DNA of 64,000 nt from the NCBI GenBank assembly GCA_037976565.1, contig CP137683.1, positions 6,054,321 through 6,118,320 on the forward strand. Direction: 5' to 3'. The translations under genes were made by a program, and so were the position numbers. The notes beneath the pieces were generated by a model. The model ran no database searches. It saw only the letters and a list, made by a program, of their open reading frames with translations, and was not told where the DNA came from. This document shows, one piece after another, positions 26,601-38,800 of this stretch; within the stretch, counting starts at the first letter, position 1; each line of letters begins with the position of its first letter. The DNA is from Mesocentrotus franciscanus (lineage: Eukaryota > Echinodermata > Echinoidea > Camarodonta > Strongylocentrotidae).

Positions 26601-28260
26601 GATAGTCGGTGTTCAATATCTTTAAAGGGTTATCCGTCGGTATTTAAAAGCCGGCCAAATAAATTTTCTCTCGAAATCACAAGTTGTTCTTCTTTGGAAA
26701 TAAAGAGAAGCTGAGCTGTGAATGGTATAATTTGAGAAAACGATTCAAATCTGTCAGGTATTCATTTTTTTCCTTTGCCATTACACAAGAAATACATCGA
26801 TGGTTGATGATTTCTTTAAAACTCCCCAACTACACGTGATTTGGCTTTAATATGAACGGAGCTCAAGACACTCTAGGGGATGGTTGTGATCTCTACTCTC
26901 AGGGGTATATGCGCGAATACAAATAACAAGGACATCTTATTTGTTTTACCCCGTCGACTTTTACTTATTGAACTATATATGCTATCAAGGGAAGGGGTGG
27001 ACGATGGATGGTTGTCTTTTGATGCATTGTTAATTTCAAGGACTCCGGTGTTATTGAAGATGTGCATGGAGTGTCTAGAAAAACCACATAAAGAAATGAT
27101 ATGGACATCGATGCTGGGTAAATCTGAAAAGGCTGGTATCAATGCTTGCTTCAAGCTCTGAGTTTTAAAGGCATATTAAATCTGAGATGCACGGCCCTAC
27201 GTGTTATGAGTGTCTGTGATATGGTGTAATATTGAAGCCCTAAACAAATTGCGCTTCAAAATGATCTTGAAGTGCCTCAAAAAAGTAAAAATCTCGGAGT
27301 GACCGGTTTTACCATACTCAATTACTCCAATAGACTGTATTGTCATAAAAACCGTTAGGAAAACAAAAAATGAAATTTCGATTTTCAATCGTTACTATCT
27401 TGATAATCAGACAGGCGATCGGCTTGTAAAAGTCATGGGATTTCTGACCGACCTTAAGGTTTATAATTATGATTGGAGCATGAGCTTAATCCAGGATTTT
27501 GTTTCAGAATCTGAGGCAATGTTACCGAGTCACTTTAAGCCTGGATGTTACTTGCCAATGGATGCATGTCAGGCAGAACATTATACACGAGTCTGATTGG
27601 AATATGTGGCGTCGACGCCGTCTTTGCACAACGAAGTACTAATTGGCTTTCATGTTAACCTACCCAAGGAGTGCCACCTTTAAAGGGTAATCCGACCTTT
27701 GGGACAGGTACAATCGCATGAAAGCAGAAAAATCAGATTTACCGAATGTCGAAAGTTTGAATTAAAACGGACCAATAATATGAAAGTTATATATAGATGG
27801 TTGAGCATGGGATCACTTAGGCTATGCGAATCTCAAATTGGCAAGTTAGTCAGTGGATTGTGATGTATTCAGGGACAACTCTCCCGTCTGTCGTATACCA
27901 GAATATCATTGATTATTGTTTTTATCCAAATGCCTTCTCCCCTCCCAAAGGACACCAGTGCCGTTCCACCCAAATTTCCTGGTTTGCTTCTGTTTTATAT
28001 ATGCTTTACACCGAGAGCCTGCATTATCTCGTTTACGAATGAGCAAACAGTGGACATGACATGAATATACGCTAATGATGCTTTCTTCTTGAGCATGGTT
28101 AACATAACTAGTACGACAATTATATAATCAGTGCTGCCTGTATTGAGGGCAGTGCATTCGTTAAAACATAATAAAAATCATGTTTAAGATTTAAGTTCAG
28201 TCAAAGGGAATAGAGGAAAGATAAAAATAATTTGGGGATAGTGAGAGAAAGGGGGAGAGT

Positions 28261-28328
<68 letters not shown>

Positions 28329-29827
28329 GGCTCAGAAGAGAAAGTGGTTGTAACGAGATATAACAGGAAAAAAATGAGAAAAAAATATATAGACATGATA
28401 GATACATAGTAAACTGCAAAAACAAGGATGTTAAATTCAACACCATGGGTGTTAATTTTAACACTATCCCGGTATCTATATCGGAAAACACCAGCTGGTG
28501 TTATTTAACACCTGGGTTTGGAATTAAACAAGTCAATTCCACTCTTAACACCAATATCTGGAATCATAACAAATCTAATTCCACTCTTGGTGTTAATATT
28601 TGAAAACTCCTACTGGTGTAGATTAACACCAATATCTGGAATCATAACAAATTCAATTCCACTTTTGGTGTTTATATTCTTGTTGATCCATTAGAGATTT
28701 TTCTATGGGTTTCTAATGGTCCCACATTCCATATTCCCTATTATCGACCATTATCGACCATTATAGAAGAAAGAACCAGTCGTAAACTGATTGTTCATGA
28801 TCGGTGTTGGCAACTGTCCACCAATAGGTGTATTCTAATCTTCATTGCATTAACTCCATCACATAGATCATTTGAAGTAAATTCAAGATTAACATTTAAG
28901 TGATACAGGCTGGTACACGAATATATAATAAACATGCATGCTGTTTCTTGGTTAGTAATCATATAATCAATATATCTATTGCTAAAACGTTAATGTAATT
29001 GTAACAAGATCGGACAAATAATCTATTGGTCAATAATTGCCAAAGGAAAATACAAATCACAAAATTGATGTGCATTGTCATAATTTGCTTAAAGCCATCG
29101 TTTAACAATGTTAAATCTGAGATGCATGGCCCTACGTGTTATCAGTGTCTGTGATATGGTGTAATATTGAAGCCTTAAAAAAATTCCGCTTCAAAATGAT
29201 CATGAAGTGCCTCAAAAAAGTAGAAATCCTTGAGTGACCGGTTTTACCATACTCATTTCCCCCATTAGACTGTAGTGTTATAAAAACCGTTAGGAAAACG
29301 AAAAAAGGAATTTCGATTTCTAATCATAAATATCTTGATAATCAGACAGGCGATCTGCTTGTAAAAGTCATGGGATTCCTGACTGACCTAAAGGTTTATA
29401 ATTATGATTGCAGCATGAGCTAAATCCAGAATTTTGTTTCAGAATCTGAGACAAAGATACCCAATCCCTTAAATAAATCATGATGAATGTATTTTTCTGT
29501 GAACACGTGTAAAGTAATCATTAAGCGTGCGTACACTTTGTGAAAACTTATTCGACCAATCGACCGCCTTAAACGAAATCACGTGATGATACTTTTAACA
29601 ACGAGCATAAAACCACACCATGTTATTTAACACCCAGTAATTGCTTAAATCTGATCGGTGTTAAAAATAACACCAATGGTGTCAACAAAATTCAATACCA
29701 TACTGGTGTCAGAATTTCTACACCTTGGTTTTTACAGTGTAAGCCGGATGAAAGAAAGGGAGATGGAAGAGAGAGAGAGAGAGAGAGAGAAATAGAAAGA
29801 GAGAGAGAGAAACAAAGAGAGAGAGAG

Positions 29828-29859
<32 letters not shown>

Positions 29860-32800
29860 TGTGAGATGGAGAAGGGGAGAGGGGAAATCGTTAGCCACCT
29901 GCACACCGTTTAGTTTGTTTAACATGTTTGCAACATAAATGTTTCTTTAGATAAAGAATATCCATACAGTGAATGAAAATTGTTACTTTTTTAAATATTT
30001 AATGAATGAAATACATGCGGAAATTATTGAACTGAAACTAGATCTTCTAAATGGATTCGCAACAAAATTAATGTGTAATGATCATGACGGTCCCTCATTA
30101 TTTCGGTTCAAGTAGGCTAATTAAGGTATCATCAGATATCTTATATCCATGCTATGACCTAAAATATTCGCAATATCGAGTAGAAACTTGAACATCTCGA
30201 CCATAGAATGTTTAATGCTCTCGGTATCCTGTTGCCACTTATCAGTGACACACGAGGAGGGTTCACATATACCCTTCCTGCGAAAGTTTCATGACGCTCA
30301 CACCTTACCTCACTGGTTCAGCACGTGTTAAGGGCTGACGAAGAGGAAGAAAGGAAAGGCCCACGCGATGAGAGATACAGAGGCAAGACAACGGTGAAGT
30401 TGATCCGGCCAGAATTAGGGTTTGATAGAGATACACATCGGTGAGACGACCAATCGATCTCACTCAATTCGTCCCGAGAGTTCAAATCCCAAAGGTGGTG
30501 ATAAAATGGAGGATCGGTGTTCTTCAGTTTCTGAAGTGGATGCTTAAAAAGGGAGTATAGAAGGAGCAAGGAAAAGCAGGCCACTGTAAGATGGAGTCCA
30601 TCTAGCTTACAACTTTTGTACACATTCTGTAATGAAACTTACATAATTATGGGCCCCGTCTTGCAAAGAGTTGATATCAATCGCAACTTATTTGCGATTG
30701 ATATGATATCAATCGCAACTATGTACATGAGAGATAAGAGACTGCAAACTTGCGATTGATTCGGATCAATCGCAACTCTTTGTAAGACGGGGCCCTGGAA
30801 TTCTTGTACTGATCGTCAATTCATCTGTGTTATCTCATTGTCATAGGAGCCGTACGGTATCAAACAAAAAGTTGTAGATAGTGACCACAATGACGTCACT
30901 AAATTTGCCAAGAACAAGTATAAGCCCCTCAGATTCTAAAGAATATGTTCGAGAGAATTACTATCGCGTACATGGGATTCGCGATAACCCCGTCCCTAAT
31001 TCGAAGTCAAATTGGTTTTGAAATCTTTTTGTTTAATATAATTCATGAAAAGTTAGTTTCCATCTCTCATATTTAAAGGGAAATTCTGAAACGATCCTTT
31101 CTCCTATAATTGTGTTTAGACAGCTGTATAGACCCCTCAAGAAAGTTTGGAAACTCAAGTTAGATTGGTTTGAGCTCTCTTATCATGGCATAATCATCGC
31201 TTTGATTATTGTAATTAGAAAGTGGGTTTACCCCTTTTTAAAATGATTCCCCATTTGTTTGCCCCTAATTCTGATGTAATGCTCGCTCCTTGGCAGCAGA
31301 CTCATAACAAAATAATATAGTTTCATTTTAAAAAGGAATAATACACTTTTTAATGACAATAATCAAATCGAAGATTATGCCACGATAAGAGAGATAACAT
31401 CAATCTAACTTGAGTTTCCAAACTGTATTTTAGTGGTTTAGTTCAGATTTGGTAGGTACATGTATGGACCACCTGGATGTCATGTAGAGCGGAAATAAAT
31501 ATATTGGAAGGAGACTGGTTGATCTGTATTAATCATGCATTTACATTTCCATGAACCAGGAAGGATGGTGGGTATATACCCTAACAAACCCGCCGGGAGA
31601 AGGGGAGGCATACCCTCCATACAGCCCCCGTTAATTCACTAATTACCAATTTTCGGACAATGAAGTGGCTTCCTGTAATTTTTAAAATAGATTTTCAGTC
31701 ACTGCAGTAAAATGACACATAAACAATGCTCGCCCGTTTCACTCGCTCGCAAAATATAGAAAAGGGAATGTTGACAATCAGGCATAAGACGACAGCCCTG
31801 TATAAAGCAGGTGTCCCCTACAGGCCGTAGGCTTAGGGAAGCGGAAGTATGTTACATCTAATAATAGGACAGAGTGCACCATCGACATTCGAAAACCTAA
31901 TGCAAAATAATTCCTTTGAGCCATCCAACAAATTTAGCAAAAAAGTAGAGTGCACTTTATTTTTATACCTACAGGGTGATAATGGTAATATTCTTCAAAC
32001 GACACATACGCCTTGAAATTGCACGTTCGTGTAATTGAGTTTCATGTTATTGCATAGTATTTAAGTTATTGCATCTTAAATATAGGCTAATTGCCGTAAC
32101 CGATCAATCACTTGTATGTCGTTAAGTAAAGGATTATGATACCCTTGTTCTCGCGTAGTCCCACTCACTTATGTAAATGTGTTCATTGCTCCAATTTCAA
32201 TGCAAACTTGTTTTTTCAGTTAAGTTAAAGCGATTATCATACAATTTGCTGATTATGTTTAGCCTATTTTAGTAGTCTTGAAGTATTCCTGATAAAATAT
32301 CTGCAATGATGTTAAAGATACTATGTCCCTTTTGCAGCCAACATCAAATTCTGTAGAACTTTGCAGGAATTATGAATATGACATGTATGTCCTATCTGTG
32401 AAATTTAAACGTTAGCAGTGTCCTAATATTCAAATTATGCAAGGAAACCTGTTTACTTGCTAGACTTCACTGTCAGACACTATTGAGTGACTGACTGGCT
32501 TTTTCATCTTTGGTAATAACATACATAAAATGAGCTGTAAAGGGTACATGAGCATTTGTCTACATCAATAACCCACTTCTTGTAATGGCCAAAATTAAAC
32601 TGATTGAATCTTTGCGCAGCATAAAACGTACGACCATTCGGTACAATGGTCTGAAAAATCAGACTATTACTTACTGGCTCTATAGCTCCTAAGTCGATTC
32701 GACAACTAATAGTCGTTATTTTCCCACTTAAAGACATTTTCAAGCCCCCTTTTTTAGGGAAGTTCTAAATTAGTATTGTCTTTCAAATGCTGTTGGAATT

Positions 32801-35800
32801 TAACCTTTTCATTTTTTGGCCTGCAAATGGGACATAGTACCTTTAAGAGTGTTACGTCTTAAAATAAATTGAAAAAAATTATAACAATAATAAGATGGAT
32901 TTTTACCGTGCCTATTATTATGTCTCTAGGCGCCATGGTGCTGTTGTCCTAGTAGCCATTAGGTAAAGCATATTAGGCCTACTTCGACCCAATAGAGAGC
33001 TAGAACAACATCACCAAAATTACAATATTACATACTACATGATATGAAATGCTGATGTAATTACTAACTTCAAAATAGAAGCATGGATATAATATATATT
33101 AATAGATAGATAAAAATTGAATTGCTTAGAGGGATTTGAACAAGTGGGTTTTTAATATAGCTATGCAGGTGTGTCGAGATAGATGGTGGGGAAGGCTATT
33201 CCAAAGTTTGGGAGCGGCGTCAGAGACAGAGAGCTCTGTCACCGTAACGCATCTTGACGAGGGACCAGACATAATTTAAGTTTGAGGTGTGAAGAAATGG
33301 AAGCCCGCAGCCGGGAAGAGGTTGCCTTGGATTTGATAAGTTCTGAAAGATATGTCGGGCAGTGACCATTAGTGATTTTGAAGGCAAGGAGGAGAATTTG
33401 TAATTGTACACGTTGAGGTATTGGTAACCGGTGGAGATTGCGTAGGATCGGAGTGAAGTGTTCATAAGAATTTGAACGTTGAAGGGAGTTCGGTTAACCA
33501 AGACAGGTTGAAAATAAATGAATAAATATGAAGAGTTTTTGTAGAATGTTAAATGTGAAAACCTTAAACCGAATGAAATTCTGCAGACAACTATAGTTTA
33601 CACTTCAAGCAGTTTTTCATTGTACATTTAAAGGTAGAACGTCATAGGTGTGCCATTTTTTCATGTTTTATCCAAACTGAATAAACAAAAGCATGTAGGT
33701 TTACTTGAAAATGGAAATACATGTAATAGTGACACAAGAATAAGTGTCAGGCCCGCAGCATGGTTGCATTGTAGAAACTCTGAGGACCACTGTTACCTAC
33801 TGTTGCCAACTTGAATATGGGATCTTAAAATAGTAAATGAACGGTAACTATCGATAAAAGCTAACTACAACCTGTGGCCAATTCATTCCCCCAGCATAGG
33901 GGTACGCACCCCCGGGGACGATTATGTGTCCTTGGGTTTCGGAATACACCGGCACATATGTATCAAGGTGATACACGGCGAACCTGATACGAAAAGCTAC
34001 GCTTAGGGAGTCAAAGTACCAGAATACTTCCTTGAGGCAACGTCGTCGGTTCGTTTTCATGAGAGGTTCTTGGGAGTTGCGGGAAGAAATGTGATGAATA
34101 AAATATGAATGTGAATATCCTCAGGCTTATGACTGAAATAGGAATGGATGTTCAGTGTATGGTTCCATTGTATGTATTATGTAAACTTGTGCGATGAAGT
34201 AGGACGCAGTTTTGACCCCCATCTTTTTACTTGCGGGAATACACGAATAAGTTTAACACTCTTATTTTGGGGGATGCTTTTCGGAAACGGAGATAATCTA
34301 GTGAAGTTTTTTTTTTACAGCATCACTGATCTGTATATTACTCATATTTTTTATCTGGTTAAGACGGGAGATTCGTGCAAAAATTGAACCTTCTTCAACT
34401 TTAATCTAGAAGTTAATTACAGGGCTAATTTCCAATGATAATGTACAATAGTTTTCGTTGGTGAGTCAGCAGCATAGCTAGGGATGGGGGCTGCAGGGGC
34501 ACGTCCCCCGTCCCCCCCCCAAAAAAGCGCCGGTGTCCCAGATAATCCGAGAAAACAATTGGAAAGTGGAGAAAAGAGAAAATATTTCTTGCTTAGGGAC
34601 ACTACATATAGTCTGTAATCCATTAAAAATGTCAGTTTCAATCCTTTAAAGCCTGTCTGCACTAGTTTGGCCAGGAGGGATTAGACCACCCTGCTGGTCA
34701 CTGGCGGGTGGTTATCTCATCAAATCAGCTCTTAATTAACATAATAAAAAAGGGACCATGGGGATGAACGGTCACCACTTCGGCATTGTTGGCTATATAG
34801 AGGGCGCAAGTAGCTACAAGTAGTGCAGACAGGCTTTAAAATGCCTTTTGGCGCCCGGTCGCTAAGCTTACTCTAAAAAAAGATTATACAATCGTATTAT
34901 TAAAAATGTTCTAAGCAATAATCATTTTTTCTGCCTTCTCATCTTCTGTCGCAGGTGTCCACTGTAACCGTACCTGGGATGGTATACTGTGCTGGCCAGA
35001 CACTCTCGCTAACTCCATACACAGGCTGCCTTGCCCGATATACCTTACCGACACTACGACAAGAGTAGACAGTAAGTATAATTAATTTAAAGATAATTAT
35101 AAATAGTTCCAGTGTAAAAGCTCAATTGTCCAGTCTTCAAACACATCGAGGAAAATATTATTGGTGATATTGGTCCTTTTTTGGGTCGACAGCGCGCATA
35201 AGGATTGTCAGCTTAAGATCAGGATTATTGAAGGTTATGACCAATGGGGAGTAAAGAAATGTTATCATATTCTCAATTTGAACGATTCATTTAAAACAAT
35301 TTTACATAACACATATAATGTGCTATATTTTCAAATATATAAAGACAAGAACGCAAAGCGTTCAAAAAATGTCAATAGCGTTGTCCATCACCAACTTAAT
35401 TTGGCGAATATGACAATGGAGTATTTTATATTCCGTCTGCCCGTACACGGTTTCTATGGGATTTTAAAATTTCCCTTGAGTTGATTTCAAGAAAGTCTTT
35501 GCGACCTTCTTTAAAGTGATCTTTGTGTATCACCGTGATTATTTTGCTTATATTTTTTCATTAGAAACTTAAGTAAGGGAAGAATTAAGTATATCATATA
35601 CATACACATTTAATGATATAAGCAAGTTGAAACAGCTCCGTTATTTAGAAGGTAAATATACATTATACTCGTTGCAATATTGCTCGACCTTCTTTAGGTC
35701 GCGGATTTTCTGAGTTTCCCGATAATTGAGAGGCCTCAAACCTTTTCATGAAAGCTATTGCTTGCAGTGCGTATTGATCATTGCAAAGACGTCTTGATAC

Positions 35801-38800
35801 ATCACAATCAAACATTTTTATTGGTTGTCTTTTCCTCGAGAGATTGAGGGGTATCATTAGGATCTAAACGAGCGTATGATTGCTATAGCTACAGTGGCGT
35901 AGCGTTGATAGAGAAATTAAGGGGGCACTGGGGTCCATTCTTACTCGGTGGATAAATATAAACAAAGTATGACAATAAAAAACAAAATCATTATCTTTCT
36001 TTCTAAAGATTGAGGAGGATCATTCGGCCCCAAACAAGCATATGATTGTTTTAGACAGTGGCATAGAGTGGCTCCAGACAATTGAGGGGCAGATGAAATA
36101 CAAATGAATACAGCTGTTGATCAATTAGGAGGAGGACTGAGGGGGCGTAGCTTCTCCTTTCCCCAATTCTTCCCCTTCACCTTTTACCACTTACCACCCA
36201 AGAAACAAGGTTTTGCATGTTGAATTCGAAATTTAGGAAAGGTGACATATTCATTGGCAAAGAAATGGTTTGTTTTCTTCAATCAAACATGGATGTGAAA
36301 GATCGACATGCCTTACACTACATGCTTTCCACAAACTTCAGGCAGCAACGCATCATGAAAATTAGAAGGAAGCAATCTGACAGACAAAGGAACTAAAATT
36401 CCTGTTTAGAAATTAGATTTATCTCTCTTTTTATGAAAATCGAACAATGTGTGTACATACATTCTGTCAAAAAAAAGATTAAAAAAGGGACATTCAGTGG
36501 GAAAAAAATTACATTGCTGTGTGCGTGTACGCGCGAGTGTGCGTGTGTGTATGGGTGTGGGGGAAGGGGTTGTGGAGCGCGAATGATCCGAATAAATCGC
36601 AACTCTTTATAAGATGGGGCCCAGATATGCATTCTGCTCCAATTCGCGAATTTTTCGAAATTAATCAGTGCTCTCTCAAGCGTAAAATATTGGCAATAGT
36701 TTTAGTGCCAACGTGTTTAGTAGACCCTCACTCATAATTTCATAAGAAAATAAAATCATGCAGATATCGTAAAATTATAATTTTGAGGACATTTTCAAAT
36801 TGGGCATTTTATGTATACGCATTGTAAACACAGTGAGTTTTTCGTTGTTCTAAAGATGAAAGTTGAACATGAATACGGTCATATGTGTCTACGTACGCTT
36901 GCCGTCGTGACGTAGAAAGAAAAGCGGGGAATATCCCTTGAAAGCAAATGAACGACATTTCTCTCACTGAAACTTAACGAGAGTCTTCAGAAAGAGTCAA
37001 GCGTAATTCAACTACATTCCTCTTCACTTAGGAATATGTAATATTACCCATCAGTCAACCAAAATTGACGATTTTTTTGTTGCGCATACTTGAGATTTAT
37101 TAACCGATAATTATGTTACTGCTCTTCATCTGCTACTTTCTTGACTTCTGATCCGTCTTTATCTTTGTCCACCGTATTATTATCTCATTCTTCTCTTCTT
37201 CTCTTTCCTCTTTTTCTTCTTCTTCTTCTTCTTCTTCTTCTTCTTCTTCTTCTTCATCTTCGTCTTCTTCTTCTTCTTCATCATCTGCATCATCCCCATC
37301 AGCATCAACATAATCTATTTCTTCTTCTTCTTCATCATCATCATGATCATCATCAACATCAACTTCTTCTTCTTCATCATCACCATGATCATCATCAAAA
37401 TCAACTTCTTCTTCTTCATCATCACCATGATCATCATCAACATCAACTTCTTCTTCTTCATCATCACCATGATCATCATCAACATCAACTTCTTCTTCTT
37501 CATCATCACCATGATCATCATCAAAATCAACTTCTTCTTCTTCATCATCAACATGATCATCATCAAAATCAACTTCTTCTTCTTCATCATCACCATGATC
37601 ATCATCAACATCAACTTCTTCTTCTTCATCATCACCATGATCATCATCAACATCAACTTCTTCTTCTTCATCATCATCATGATCATCATCAAAATCAACT
37701 TCTTCTTCTTCATCATCAACATGATCATCATCAAAATCAACTTCTTCTTCTTCATCATCACCATGATCATCATCAAAATCAACTTCTTCTTCTTCATCAT
37801 CAACATGATCATCATCAACATCAACTTCTTCTTCTTCATCATCACCATGATCATCATCAAAATCAACTTCTCCTTCCCCTTTTCTTTTCTGTCCCTTTTG
37901 TAATTTCTAGTGTTTCTTCCGATTCCCCTCTCTTACGAACCATACTGTTATCCTTCCTTTTGTTTTTCGTCTGTCATCATTTTTTATATCTAACCCGAAA
38001 ATGAAGCTTAGAATCATATAAAAAATCTTGCTGAGTCCTTGAATATGGCACAATTTTTTTATATGTATACCCTTGTAAATTTAAGACATTAGTTCATACA
38101 AAACAAAGGCTAAAATTCCTGAACACGCACGTCATTAAAACCGTCAACTCCCGGATGGTTTGTACAGCTTTATGGGCACATTACGCAAGTTTATACAGTG
38201 CGTCCCCCAAAAACGAAACCCGAAAACAAATTGTAATTAGGAATAAACTATGTGCTGTATAAAAAAAAAATCTTGCTTTGCCTAAAGTAGAAATAATATA
38301 CTTTCAAATGATGCTATGGTTGCATTATTCCACACATTCTTCACCGGGCAACATTTTTTTAGAAATGGCATGTCAGAATAAATGTGTGCCATTTTTGGTA
38401 ACACAGTAGGCGGAGTCTGACAGAGGCCAATTATCTAGATAATAGCTATCTAAATAATAGCTATCTAGATAATTCGTAGCCTGTATGTCACCTGTCTGTC
38501 ACCTACGTTTGTAAATTATCTAGATAGCTATTATCTAGGTAATTCAAGATGGATCGGGAAAATTGTGTCTGACACAGCCTAGTGAAAACGTTTGTATCAC
38601 ATGCGAAAATGACAGAGAATTTGTAAGCAATAAAAGAGAGTTATGCAAGAGTTCAATTGTGTTCTGTCATGTTTGCATGATACTAACATTTTCAACAATG
38701 CTGACTGGCACAACTGGATTTTCACATGCCATTTTCAAAACAATGTTACTCAGTAAAACGTGCATGGATTAATGTCATCAATGTATCATTTTAAAAATAT

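Larger units (their letters stand above)
28413..29738. mobile_element. ACTGCAAAAAC-ended element with inner GGTGTTAA repeats, interrupted
   Basis: Left ACTGCAAAAACAAGGATGTT and right ACACCTTGGTTTTTACAGT are inverted. Both subterminal zones are filled with GGTGTTAA / TTAACACC units in both orientations. The right half contains the inserted element at 29089-29472. No coding frame recognised. Confidence 0.75.
14797..34954 (+). other. Intron of receptor gene (20 kb)
   Basis: Bounded by donor GGTAAGC and acceptor TGTCGCAG. It contains no recognised exon. Most nameable sequence is repeats: two GTTTCAC-ended elements, three GCCCGTTGCACACGAGGC elements, TTAA-flanked elements, SINE-like sequences, GA arrays and a 1.3-kb fold-back element with another inserted in it. 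Unexplained stretches remain, notably 17060-18100, 18620-19590, 22680-23600, 24000-25290, 25640-27160 and 29880-30640. Two open frames of 93-97 codons, at 24030-24323 (followed by AATAAA) and 26880-27161, have no recognisable product. Confidence 0.8.

Noticed and set aside
26880..27161. 93-codon open frames on both strands next to a TTAAAG element
   Set aside because: No recognised domain on either strand; overlapping frames of equal length point to chance.
37141..38004. 287-codon + strand open frame rich in Leu and His
   Set aside because: Entirely a product of TTC repeats and the 42-bp minisatellite; begins with a non-ATG codon.
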